This document shows, one piece after another, positions 36,763 through 45,313 of a stretch of 64,000 bases of DNA. The stretch lies in the NCBI GenBank assembly GCA_001829005.1, contig MIAG01000002.1, forward strand, positions 502,837 to 566,836. The letters are read 5' to 3'. The DNA comes from Sphingobacteriia bacterium RIFOXYC2_FULL_35_18 (lineage in GTDB: Bacteria; Bacteroidota; Bacteroidia; Chitinophagales; Chitinophagaceae). Within the stretch, counting starts at the first letter, position 1; each line of letters begins with the position of its first letter. Position numbers and translations under genes: made by a program. The notes under the pieces are model-generated. The model was not told the origin of the DNA and ran no database searches. It saw only the letters and a list, made by a program, of their open reading frames with translations.

Positions 36763-39228
36763 TTAAGTTTCGATCTCACTCTCATTTTCAACTTTAATCA
36801 AGTCATAAATAGGTAAAGTTGAACCTAACACCTCAATCGAGAGTGTAATAGCATAGGGAATTTCTTCAAAACTTTTATCCCAGCCTTTATGTGCCCTAAC
36901 TGCAAATGAGAACTCCTTTGGCATTTCATGAGCTTTAATTATTGCCCAATCTTTTTGCAAAGAACTATTGTTTCTGCTAATTCCCTCTATCTCACCTAAA
37001 TCACTTTTCTCGCGTATTTTCCATCCAAAACTGCGCATCTTTTTCCGGGCGTCTTTGTCATAAGATGTAAGATTCCCCTCAATTTCCTTCATCACATAAT
37101 CTCGAAAACCAACAAAAGTCTCATCTTGCTTAGAACTTATCCAATCCAACCAAGTACCTAGATATGAACTAGTTTTCTGTCTAGTACGCCTTACTTTCGC
37201 TGTAAATGCTAATGTAACTTCAATAAGAACATCATATTCATCAGCTGGATTGAGAAGTGCTTCTGGAATTTTAAGTGAATATAAATGTGCTTCTTCCGAA
37301 GAAATAGATGCTGTATTATAATAGGAAATTCGTTGTTCTGAATTATTTGTAACCCTTTCAAGAGATGGGAATCCATATCCAAAATGTTTAATGCTCTGTA
37401 GTGTAGGTAAAGCAAAATAAGATCCAGGCAATCTAGCTCCTTGTACAATTAAGGCACGAACTAGGTTACAGTTCTCTTCTGGATACAACTTTTTTAGTTG
37501 CGCTGCAATATGTGTTACACGAGGTGCCGCATAAGAAGTTCCAACAGAGTCTCTTCCAAATGCATTTCCACCATGTAATGTGGAGCGAATGGTTTCAGTA
37601 CTCGTAGATTGATTTTCTTTTACGCTGGCACCAGCACCTTTGGAAATAACTAAACCTCCACCGTGCTCAACAACATCTGGTTTAATATGGTTCCAAATCC
37701 CCAATCCTATCCTTGAAAAAGCCGATATTTCATTTTGTCCTCCAAGACCTTTCCAGTATTGATCTTCAAAATCAGAATGATTTACAGAGCCAACTGTTAA
37801 ACCAAAACTACTTTGTCCTGGATTAGCAATTCGGCAAAATGGGTTGTTTAAAAAATCAGGGTAATCAGTACCTCTAGTAATAAAGTACCTTATAATATCT
37901 TTAGTTAGGTTGCCAGAAGATAAAACAAACAAAATATCATTTGCGTGTATTAGACTATCAATTGTTGCTGCCCACGCAGACATATGTTTAAGGCGAAATG
38001 GTTTAGTCGAATTGATTGAGTGATTGAAAATCTTACAATCTGCATTTTCTGAAACAATTTTTGTAATAATGTCGGCGGGATATTTTGTAACTAAAGCCTT
38101 ATCGCCGTCAAGTATTCTTAGGTTCCTTACAAAAAATGGGAGTTTGTATGGTGTTTCAGTAAGAGTCACTCCTTTAGGGTAAAGAATTGCTCCTGCTACT
38201 CTTGTCCCATGACCACCTCCTGCAACACTATCTACTTTAGATGTTTTTCCTGTTACATAACATTTTGAGTTTGCAGTAATGATTGCAGAACTGATATATT
38301 TATGATCTTCCATTATCCCACTGTCAATTACTCCAACTTCAATGGAATCAGGGTCTGGAGCCAAAACTTCGAGGTCAAAATCAAAATCTGAATTATCTAT
38401 TTCTTCAGGACTATCTATCTTTTCTGGTAAAGCAACTTCAAATACAAAAGGATAATTAAACACAAGATCTTTCAGCCCCAAACCTGTTATGCTTACTTCG
38501 GCACCAAAAGAGTCTTCCAAGTGAACAAGCCCACTATCTAAAGTGCCATATTGTTTTATGAAATTCTCAAAATGGTTTTCACGATCCAATAAACGTTGCT
38601 CTCGTTGATTTACTTCAGCTCGATAGCGTTCGAGCCTTCGTGGTCCTCCCTTTTTAGAAACATCGGGCTCTTTACGAAGAGGGTTATCAAAGGCAATACT
38701 AACCTCTAGTTTATAAATTTTAGTATCATCTATTTGATTCCACTTATCTAATAATTCTTTGGATAAAATCCTTTTTGGAATCCATTCTTCACGGTTACCA
38801 AGCCTAATATCCCAAAGTTGAGCAACTAAACCACTCCCTGATTTTGATTTAGCAAAATCAGATATTTTGTCTTTAAGTGACCGCAAAGAATCAAGTGAAG
38901 CTCCTAATATAAATCCATCATCTTCTTCTGATATTATTTCTATACCAAGTGGATGTAAATCAAGGCCTATACCTGTCAAGTTAGGATCAATTCTAAGAAA
39001 AACTGGTACAACATCATCAGAGAGAGGAGCTAAGTTCTTTTTAGCACGTTTTTGCAAAGTTTCATTCCACTCACTTTCAAGATTATTGGATTTGGAGTCT
39101 AAGAAGCTACTATGTTGCGAACGATTGTTTTGGTTCTCCTTACTGCGTTCATCTAAATCCCCACCACCAAACAAACGAGGCTTTCCAGAAACTTTTTGAA
39201 CAAAATTCAAGTGTGGAAATTGATCCAT
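36763..39228 (-). CDS. ietS: Subtilisin-like serine protease of an IetAS-like pair
   Basis: 821 residues, no signal peptide. An N-terminal region of about 290 residues (charged, with a coiled segment around 195-225) precedes an S8 protease domain with the full triad: Asp302 (VIDSG), His340 (GGGHGTRVAG) and Ser565 (GTSYAAP), plus oxyanion Asn440 (SSGN). About 190 C-terminal residues of beta-rich sequence follow. It is 8 bases downstream of a AAA ATPase gene. A cytoplasmic subtilase paired with a AAA ATPase matches IetS of the IetAS module, first described in plasmid maintenance and later reported as anti-phage. Assignment is by architecture and gene order only. Confidence 0.8.
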   Translation of the reverse strand: MDQFPHLNFVQKVSGKPRLFGGGDLDERSKENQNNRSQHSSFLDSKSNNLESEWNETLQKRAKKNLAPLSDDVVPVFLRIDPNLTGIGLDLHPLGIEIISEEDDGFILGASLDSLRSLKDKISDFAKSKSGSGLVAQLWDIRLGNREEWIPKRILSKELLDKWNQIDDTKIYKLEVSIAFDNPLRKEPDVSKKGGPRRLERYRAEVNQREQRLLDRENHFENFIKQYGTLDSGLVHLEDSFGAEVSITGLGLKDLVFNYPFVFEVALPEKIDSPEEIDNSDFDFDLEVLAPDPDSIEVGVIDSGIMEDHKYISSAIITANSKCYVTGKTSKVDSVAGGGHGTRVAGAILYPKGVTLTETPYKLPFFVRNLRILDGDKALVTKYPADIITKIVSENADCKIFNHSINSTKPFRLKHMSAWAATIDSLIHANDILFVLSSGNLTKDIIRYFITRGTDYPDFLNNPFCRIANPGQSSFGLTVGSVNHSDFEDQYWKGLGGQNEISAFSRIGLGIWNHIKPDVVEHGGGLVISKGAGASVKENQSTSTETIRSTLHGGNAFGRDSVGTSYAAPRVTHIAAQLKKLYPEENCNLVRALIVQGARLPGSYFALPTLQSIKHFGYGFPSLERVTNNSEQRISYYNTASISSEEAHLYSLKIPEALLNPADEYDVLIEVTLAFTAKVRRTRQKTSSYLGTWLDWISSKQDETFVGFRDYVMKEIEGNLTSYDKDARKKMRSFGWKIREKSDLGEIEGISRNNSSLQKDWAIIKAHEMPKEFSFAVRAHKGWDKSFEEIPYAITLSIEVLGSTLPIYDLIKVENESEIET

Positions 39229-39236
39229 TCACCAAC

Positions 39237-40235
39237 TTATTTATTTAGGGAAATATTTTCTTCCATAGATTTTTGTAAATCTTCTAACTCAATTTGTTTT
39301 TTCATACTCAAAATTGATTTCTTAGCAGCGTCAGTGGCGATTTTAGCAACTATGGCATAAGAAAGACCAATCATGTCTTTCGCAATTAGCTGTAAGTCTA
39401 TTTCCTTTTCAAGCTTTAGAGCAGAAAAAGTCATTCTCAATAAATCATATATTTCTCTCTCACCAGGTTTGGGGAATTCAATAAAATCGTCAAATCTACG
39501 AAATAGGGCTTTATCTATTGAGTCTTCAAGATTGGTAGTGGCAATCAAAATTCCTTCACCTTCATACTCTTCTAATAACCCTAATAGAACATTAACAATA
39601 CGGTGTATTTCTCCAACATCACTTGATTTGGCATCTCTACGTTTACCAATGATATCAAACTCATCCAACAATAATACACAAGGATAATCGCTAATACTAG
39701 TAAAAAGACTTTGAAGGTTTGAAGCAGATTCTCCCAAATAAGATGAAATAATGGTATCAAAGCGAACTCGATAAAATGGTAGCCCAAGATCCCAAGCAAT
39801 ACGTTCTGCTGCCATACTTTTACCACAGCCCGAATAGCCATGTAAGAGAATTTTTTTTCGAGACTTCAAACCATAATGAGCTAACCGCTCACGAGCCATA
39901 TACTCTTTTTCGATGCGCTGAATTTTTAACTCTATTTCTTGAGAAAGAATCATGTGGTGCCTCAAATTCTCATGTTCTACATGACTTGCTAGAGGTAACC
40001 TGTACCTACGGTCTACAGGAACTTTAAATTCAGCACCCCGAGTTACTTTTAATGTTGGATGTTTACTATAAGATTGCTCGAGCTTTTCCGATAGTATAGA
40101 ATTGAGTTTATCTGCAAGTCCTTTATGACCTTTTTTACGCTCCTCTTCGATAATGCTATGCGCAATCCGGATGATGGGAGAATCTTTGTCTCCTGTCATT
40201 GATTTAAAGAGCCGAGTCATTAAAGCTTGATTCAT
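39237..40235 (-). CDS. ietA: AAA ATPase of an IetAS-like pair
   Basis: 332-residue AAA+ ATPase. The N-terminal 95 residues are helical and charged. The ATPase core has Walker A GYSGCGKS (133-140), a pore-type loop SYLGES (165-170), Walker B CVLLLDEFD (186-194) and an arginine-finger region (FRRFDDF) followed by a helical lid. The fold is of the classical AAA kind related to FtsH and spastin ATPases. It is the first gene of the pair, with the subtilase ATG 8 bases after its stop. In the IetAS model the ATPase would regulate or feed the protease. The G-rich leader upstream is described separately. Confidence 0.8.
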   Translation of the reverse strand: MNQALMTRLFKSMTGDKDSPIIRIAHSIIEEERKKGHKGLADKLNSILSEKLEQSYSKHPTLKVTRGAEFKVPVDRRYRLPLASHVEHENLRHHMILSQEIELKIQRIEKEYMARERLAHYGLKSRKKILLHGYSGCGKSMAAERIAWDLGLPFYRVRFDTIISSYLGESASNLQSLFTSISDYPCVLLLDEFDIIGKRRDAKSSDVGEIHRIVNVLLGLLEEYEGEGILIATTNLEDSIDKALFRRFDDFIEFPKPGEREIYDLLRMTFSALKLEKEIDLQLIAKDMIGLSYAIVAKIATDAAKKSILSMKKQIELEDLQKSMEENISLNK

Positions 40236-40426
40236 AAAACTGTATCAAAAATAAACGTAATGTAAGTGATAATATTTTGCTTGCTGTACCTTTTTTCAGA
40301 AATACAACAGATTAATCTGCTTTTTGGTTATAATCAGATGCCAAATATACAAATTCAAGGGAAAGTTGAACTTCGCACATTTATCTGAAGTTACCACTCC
40401 CCCACTTAAATTCTCTATTTGAGTTA

Positions 40427-40447
40427 CCCCCCGTATCCCCCCCACCC
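40427..40447 (-). promoter_or_regulatory. G-quadruplex-capable tract in the ietA / 112-aa gene intergenic region
   Basis: On the minus strand the tract reads GGG-T-G7-ATAC-G6, enough for four G-triads with loops of 1, 1 and 4 bases; further G5 runs lie at 40399-40403 and 40468-40472. This stands out in an AT-rich window. It is 190-210 bases upstream of the AAA ATPase start, on the strand that would be its leader. The remainder of 40236-40520 holds a small palindrome CAGATTAATCTG (about 40308-40319) and no gene. Confidence 0.5.
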
Positions 40448-40520
40448 ATGACCACCTCCACAGATATCCCCCGGCTAAGTTTTGCAGGGAATATTCCCCG
40501 TCACAAATAAACTCAAAACA

Positions 40521-40856
40521 ATGGTCAAAATTATCGGGGTTAAAGTCTCAGAAAACAAGGATGGCACTGAATTCATCAGCTTAAAATTACAAGGTGGTGC
40601 AGAAGCGGTTCAGTCATTACAAACAGGCAAGTTCTACTTAACTGCACGCAGTTGTTACATCTCCTGCACTTTCACTCAAGCAGAAGCAGAAGGTTTCATC
40701 GGTAGTGAATTGCCAGGCAAAGTAGTACGTGTTAATTCAGACGCTTACCAGTACACCATCAAAGAAACAGGAGAAGTCATTAGCTTATCACACCGCTATG
40801 AATTTATCCCTGAAACAAAAGCAGAGCGTAGGGTTCGTGAGAACGCAGCAATCTAA
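40521..40856 (+). CDS. Hypothetical protein of the recombination module (111-112 aa)
   Basis: Unrecognised small protein, start MVKIIGVKVSENKDGTEF. The frame extends upstream only to a TTG at 40482, so the ATG at 40521 is preferred. The pattern is beta-rich with no membrane segment, ending in a basic tail (KAERRVREN). It stands before the Sak4-like ATPase, DUF3871 and RadC-like genes, so a single-strand-binding or recombination accessory role is possible; a guess from context. Confidence 0.65.
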   Translation: MVKIIGVKVSENKDGTEFISLKLQGGAEAVQSLQTGKFYLTARSCYISCTFTQAEAEGFIGSELPGKVVRVNSDAYQYTIKETGEVISLSHRYEFIPETKAERRVRENAAI

Positions 40857-40940
40857 TCAGCATCATTACACCCATCACAAGACATTCTTTAAGAGCATCC
40901 AATCGGGTGCTCTTTTTCATTCACACTAAATCAACCTAAA

Positions 40941-41834
40941 ATGCAGCTTCAAAAAGCAACGCGAAAACAGTCAAAGATCAAGCTCAGTATTTCTGGGCCA
41001 AGTGGTTCAGGTAAAACCTATTCAGCGCTTCAGTTAGCTTATGGCATCTGTAATGACTGGAGTAAGATTGCAGTATTGGATAGTGAAAACTATTCAGCAT
41101 CTCTTTACGCTCACCTTGGGGAGTTTAATGTGTTAAACCTTACCGCACCGTTCACACCTGAGCAGTACATTGAAGCAATTCAGTTATGCGAGAGCAAAGG
41201 CATTGAGGTAATCATCATTGATTCCATCACACATGAGTGGAATGGCAAGGGTGGATGCTTAGAAATTCACGAAAAGGAAACGGCTAAGATGCGCATCCCT
41301 AACTCGTTCACAGCATGGGCATCGGTTACGCCAAGGCATCAAGCATTCGTAGAAGCAATTGTTCGCTCTCAATCACACGTGATCTGTTGCACTAGAAGTA
41401 AAACAGAATACGTCATGGCTGAAAGGAACGGAAGACAAATTCCACAAAAGATGGGCATGGCTCCTATCACTCGAGAGGGCTTCGATTTTGAGGTTTCGAT
41501 TCACTTTGAATTAGACCAGCAGCATAAAGCATTCTGTAGCAAAGACAGGACTGGCTTGTTTATGCATCGTGAGGCATTCTTAATTACACCAGAAGTAGGT
41601 AAGACAATTACTGAATGGTGCGACAGTGGTAGCCCAATTAATGCAGATGATATTACGATACGCATCAATGGATGCACTAGCCTTAATGAGCTGTTGAAGA
41701 TCTACAATGAAAATCCGCAATTCAAACAATCGCTGCTGAAGGAATTCGAAGGACGTAAGCGGCAGTTGATTATGCAGCAGGATGCACAAACCCAATTATC
41801 TAACCAACCAATCAGTAGCAATGGAATACATTGA
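40941..41834 (+). CDS. RecA-fold AAA ATPase, Sak4-like recombinase
   Basis: 297 residues. Walker A SGPSGSGKT (18-26), Walker B VIIIDS (Asp94), then SITHEWNGKGG and a region ending in MGMAPITREGFDFEVSIHFE, which matches the phage ATPases grouped with Sak4 (RAD51-like annealing or recombination proteins). Probably used for single-strand annealing or element replication. The last 14 bases overlap the start of the DUF3871 gene, so the two are translationally coupled. Confidence 0.8.
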   Translation: MQLQKATRKQSKIKLSISGPSGSGKTYSALQLAYGICNDWSKIAVLDSENYSASLYAHLGEFNVLNLTAPFTPEQYIEAIQLCESKGIEVIIIDSITHEWNGKGGCLEIHEKETAKMRIPNSFTAWASVTPRHQAFVEAIVRSQSHVICCTRSKTEYVMAERNGRQIPQKMGMAPITREGFDFEVSIHFELDQQHKAFCSKDRTGLFMHREAFLITPEVGKTITEWCDSGSPINADDITIRINGCTSLNELLKIYNENPQFKQSLLKEFEGRKRQLIMQQDAQTQLSNQPISSNGIH

Positions 41835-42813
41835 TAGCATTAGCGTACCATGGGATATTGAAGCAGTTGTCCCAACTATTATTCTTCCAACATCAACAGA
41901 CCGTCCATTTATGCAAGCCAATACAATAGCCAGTTCATTGCAGGAACTAAGGGACAAGCATATAATACCTGTTTTCGTAAAGGACAATGAACCAGTTATT
42001 AGCCATACCGATTTTATAGAAGCTACTCAAAGAGCTGTGGAGAAGGTATTTAGCCATCAGCAAATACTCCAACCTAGTGTTCGCTTATCGCATCCAGTAA
42101 TGGGTAGAATTCCTGATGCAAAGCATAAGCCAGCAATTGAATTAGCGGAGCATGAGAAAACGCTTTACTATGAACGGATGGCTTTTGTAATTGAAGTACC
42201 ATCCTATACTGCGGTTATTGGTGGGAACACATTGTCCCTCACGATTGGCGGCGTTAAAGCTTACAACTTGGACAACCTTTACAACAAAAAAGGTGCGGAT
42301 GAGCATTTCAAAGTGTTCATCGGATTCCAAAACAAAGTGTGCACTAATCTTTGTGTTTGGACGGACGGCTACCAAGCAGATTTGAAGGTCAATTCTATAG
42401 GCTCTTTAAAAGCTTGTATTAATACGCTGATAGAGAACTACAATCCAAATTACCACTTACAGCAGATGGAGCAGCTAACACAGTATAGTCTTACTGAGCA
42501 ACAGTTTGCACAAGTTATCGGAAGATGCAGAATGTACCAACACTTACCCAATCACTTACGCAGCGAAATACCTGCAATGATGATGGGCGATACACAAATC
42601 GGTGCTATCTGCAAAGACTTCTATCGGGATGAAAGCTTCAGCAAAAATGAAGATGGCAGCATTGATTTATGGCGCTTGTATAACCTCTTTACAGGGGCAA
42701 ATAAGAGCAGCTATATCGATAGCTTCTTAGACCGATCAGTTAACGCTTATGCATTTGTCGAACAGCTTCGTTGGGCATTAGAAAGAAAGCAGCGGTCATG
42801 GTATTTAAACTAG
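41821..42813 (+). CDS. DUF3871 family protein
   Basis: 330 residues. Matches the Bacteroidota DUF3871 family, with the characteristic core SHPVMGRIPDAKHKPA, LTIGGVKAYNLDNLY, FKVFIGFQNKVCTNLCVWTDG and FLDRSVNAYAFVEQLR. The function is unknown; members are found on integrative elements and prophages. The ATG at 41821 (MEYIDS) is inside the end of the previous gene; a frame extension to 41782 would add 13 residues of poor quality. Confidence 0.85.
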   Translation: MEYIDSISVPWDIEAVVPTIILPTSTDRPFMQANTIASSLQELRDKHIIPVFVKDNEPVISHTDFIEATQRAVEKVFSHQQILQPSVRLSHPVMGRIPDAKHKPAIELAEHEKTLYYERMAFVIEVPSYTAVIGGNTLSLTIGGVKAYNLDNLYNKKGADEHFKVFIGFQNKVCTNLCVWTDGYQADLKVNSIGSLKACINTLIENYNPNYHLQQMEQLTQYSLTEQQFAQVIGRCRMYQHLPNHLRSEIPAMMMGDTQIGAICKDFYRDESFSKNEDGSIDLWRLYNLFTGANKSSYIDSFLDRSVNAYAFVEQLRWALERKQRSWYLN

Positions 42814-42859
42814 CAGCGAGTCTGCACAAACAATTTTCCTAACCAAACTTTAATTCAGT

Positions 42860-43321
42860 ATGCAAACATTACAGTATGATGCAGAGAGTAAGCTATACGC
42901 TTACATATCAGGAACTAAATTGAACACGAGTGTGGTTACATCACTAGATGCTTACGAGTACCTCCACGCATTTTTCAGCTTCACTGTATTCTCTAACCAA
43001 CGGGAAAAGTTTGTTGCACTATACCTTGATGCGAATAACTTCCCGATAGGTCAATGCAAATTTTCGCACCCAGACAAACCCTTTGTTGTTGTTGAATTAC
43101 AGAAGCTAATTGATGAAGCTGTAGCAGTATCTGCTGCAAAAATATGGATAGGTCACAATAGCAGAACCAGTAACACTTCCCCTACTCTACAAGACGATGA
43201 ACTAACAAAACATTTCATTGCGGAATGCAGGTCTCATAATCTTGAAGTAGTGGACCACTTGATTATTTCTGAGTATGGCAATTACTATAGCTATGCTGAC
43301 AAGGGAAAGCTTCCACTCTAG
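42860..43321 (+). CDS. Degenerate RadC/JAB-domain protein
   Basis: 153 residues with the overall layout of RadC-type JAB (MPN) domains (ALYLDANNFPIGQCKFS, VVDHLIISEYGNYYSYADKGKL). The metal-binding motif HNHPSG is lost: the region reads GHNSRTSNT, keeping only His99, although Asp112/113 remain. It is therefore unlikely to be an active metalloprotease-fold enzyme and may be structural or regulatory. A second, intact copy lies at 43610-44068. Confidence 0.75.
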   Translation: MQTLQYDAESKLYAYISGTKLNTSVVTSLDAYEYLHAFFSFTVFSNQREKFVALYLDANNFPIGQCKFSHPDKPFVVVELQKLIDEAVAVSAAKIWIGHNSRTSNTSPTLQDDELTKHFIAECRSHNLEVVDHLIISEYGNYYSYADKGKLPL

Positions 43322-43359
43322 CCTTTACCACTGCACAATTACTGATTTAACAACCATCA

Positions 43360-43599
43360 ATGAAAGAACAAATCGAGTTCGGTTCTGAGGACATGTTATA
43401 TCTGGTAAATCCAACTGGCTTATTACGTACACTGCGCACTCCATTTAGGGCACTATGCATCAAGGAATCCATCGGCATTCCTGTTGGAACTTGGGCTTTT
43501 GTGGACGCAGTGTACAGTAGTAGGCTATTTATGATTGCTTATCAGATCAACGGCAACCTTCATCCGTACAATCACTTCCAAATCACAATCAACTTTTAA
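43360..43599 (+). CDS. Hypothetical protein (79 aa)
   Basis: Unrecognised small protein between the two RadC-like genes, starting MKEQIEFGSEDMLYLVNP. It contains RALCIKESIGIPVGTWAFVDAV and YSSRLFMIAYQING, a beta-rich pattern without membrane segments. The close spacing on both sides (38 and 10 bases) supports it as a member of the module operon. Confidence 0.65.
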   Translation: MKEQIEFGSEDMLYLVNPTGLLRTLRTPFRALCIKESIGIPVGTWAFVDAVYSSRLFMIAYQINGNLHPYNHFQITINF

Positions 43600-43609
43600 A
43601 CTAACACAA

Positions 43610-44068
43610 ATGAAAAAACTCATCAAAACAACAGTCTCAGAAATTGAAGTAAGTTACCGTCCTTCAATTTCAGACAAGCCAGTTATTACTTCTTGTTTGG
43701 ACGCGTACAATGTAATTAAGGAGTTCATTCCGAAGAACAAAATTGCGCTGAAAGAATACATTGCAGTGATCTATTTAAATCGTGCTAATCGCGTTATAGG
43801 CGCTTACAGAGTATCGGATGGTGGAATGACATCAACTGTTGCAGATCTACGGTTGATATTTTCAGTAGCACTAAAATCTGTTGCGTGTAGTTTCATCATC
43901 GCGCACAATCATCCCAGTGGAACACTTATTCCATCTGTTGCAGATAAAGCACTAACGAACAAGCTAAAAGATGCTGGGAAACTAATGGATATCGCCATGT
44001 TGGATCATATAATAATTGGTCCAGAAGATGGCAAGTATTTCAGTTTTGCAGATGAAGGTTTATTATAA
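43610..44068 (+). CDS. RadC/JAB-domain protein with intact metal-binding motif
   Basis: 152 residues. The JAMM-type motif is complete: His99-Asn-His101-Pro-Ser103-Gly with Asp112 (HNHPSGTLIPSVAD). Ends with DHIIIGPEDGKYFSFADEGLL, the normal RadC tail. It lacks the N-terminal helix-hairpin-helix domain of full-length RadC, as is usual on mobile elements. The ATG at 43610 follows the 79-aa gene by 10 bases; the longer open frame upstream overlaps that gene and is not preferred. Confidence 0.87.
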   Translation: MKKLIKTTVSEIEVSYRPSISDKPVITSCLDAYNVIKEFIPKNKIALKEYIAVIYLNRANRVIGAYRVSDGGMTSTVADLRLIFSVALKSVACSFIIAHNHPSGTLIPSVADKALTNKLKDAGKLMDIAMLDHIIIGPEDGKYFSFADEGLL

Positions 44069-44251
44069 AATGGCCTTCGTGAAGTTTAATCGGTGTTTCG
44101 TGAAATAACATCAACTAGCATTGATTAATAGATTACATTGTTTATCCCCTCAGTATTACACTCTTTCTACAAGCGTTTTTATTTTATACTAATACACACA
44201 TTGACATTTAAAATGACATGTCAAATTATTTAACAAAAATCAAAAAGAGTT

Positions 44252-44650
44252 ATGAAAAAATCAAGTTCGTTATTAATTGCAATCTTTCTTTTTAATTCAG
44301 TCTTCTCACAAGCAACTTCTATTGATTATTTTAATAAGGGTAATAGCCTTATGCAGTCTAAGGATATAGAAGGAGCGGTTGTGAATTTTAGTACTGCAAT
44401 CAAATTAGACCCTAATTATGAGATGGCGTATGTAAATCGAGCACTCTGCAGAATGGCAAAAGGGAAATGGGCTTCCGCTATTCCGGATTGTAACAAAGCT
44501 TTGGAAATAAATCCAAATCAGGCAGTTGCATACTTTATAAGAGGTTGTGCTAAGGCGAACACAAAGAAAAATGGCTGTTCAGACTTATATAAATCGTTAG
44601 ATCTTGGATATTCTTTTGCTCAAAATGCAATATCTAAATTTTGTAAATAA
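44252..44650 (+). CDS. Exported TPR-repeat protein
   Basis: 132 residues. A signal peptide (MKKSSSLLIAIFLFNSVFSQ) is followed by about two tetratricopeptide repeats (residues 25-95; GNSLMQSKDIEGAVVNFSTAI, LDPNYEMAYVNRALC, ALEINPNQAVAYFIRG). Probably a periplasmic or lipid-free outer protein for protein contacts. It lies 184 bases after the RadC gene, with an AT-rich gap that may hold its promoter, and 15 bases before a small membrane ORF. Confidence 0.8.
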   Translation: MKKSSSLLIAIFLFNSVFSQATSIDYFNKGNSLMQSKDIEGAVVNFSTAIKLDPNYEMAYVNRALCRMAKGKWASAIPDCNKALEINPNQAVAYFIRGCAKANTKKNGCSDLYKSLDLGYSFAQNAISKFCK

Positions 44651-44665
44651 GTCTAAATAAATTTT

Positions 44666-44890
44666 ATGAAGGGATATTTAATATTAGTAGCTTTTGTTTT
44701 TGTAATTATATTATTTCTTTCTCGTGGCTCTTGGAATCAAGTCAACGAAAAAGGTGAAAAAGTGGATAGTACATTTATGGTTTTTTTATATATCCTAATT
44801 GGCACATTGCTCATTTCATTCTTTATCTATACTTGTAATGAAATCACTCCAGAAAGAAATAGTCCCTTTAACGGCCCAACTAAGAGATAG
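44666..44890 (+). CDS. Small two-helix membrane protein (74 aa)
   Basis: Starts MKGYLILVAFVFVII, with hydrophobic helices at about residues 3-18 and 38-58 separated by a polar loop (RGSWNQVNEKGEKVDS), and a polar tail. No family recognised. It follows the TPR gene by 15 bases and is likely co-transcribed. Confidence 0.6.
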   Translation: MKGYLILVAFVFVIILFLSRGSWNQVNEKGEKVDSTFMVFLYILIGTLLISFFIYTCNEITPERNSPFNGPTKR

Positions 44891-45016
44891 TTTAGTAGGT
44901 CAAAATTTAAATTATAGTTTCAGTAGCCTCCTTTCAAAGGGGTTACTGAAATTGTTTTTTACTTACCTCTACATTTCTGCGTTATCAAATTTTCAATATC
45001 AGTAAAATCTAACATC

Positions 45017-45166
45017 ATGGAAAAACTTTTCTACTTCATTCTCGTACTCGCCATTATGGCCGCCATTTTCTTTCTTACAGTAAGTGAAGATAAAGCATCA
45101 AAAAAGCTTGCTGTAATACTATTCATCTTGCTTATTATTGGAGGTGTCTTCTTCGGACTAGGCTAA
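45017..45166 (+). CDS. Small two-helix membrane protein (49 aa)
   Basis: A short ORF starting MEKLFYFILVLAIMAA, with two hydrophobic helices (residues 4-21 and 31-47) joined by a charged turn (SEDKASKK) and ending VFFGLG. No family recognised. Compact intact frame in the same direction as its neighbours; codon composition is plausible but the evidence is limited. Confidence 0.5.
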   Translation: MEKLFYFILVLAIMAAIFFLTVSEDKASKKLAVILFILLIIGGVFFGLG

Positions 45167-45313
45167 AGCGCAAACAATAGCACTAACTTCAACACAAGTA
45201 ACAAACCCCTGCATCCTCATGAATGTGGGCAGAAGGGGCAATTGCAACAGTATTTGTCCTCATTCGTAAGTGCTACTACGAACAATAAATCTTATCCACT
45301 AAAATCTATCAAA

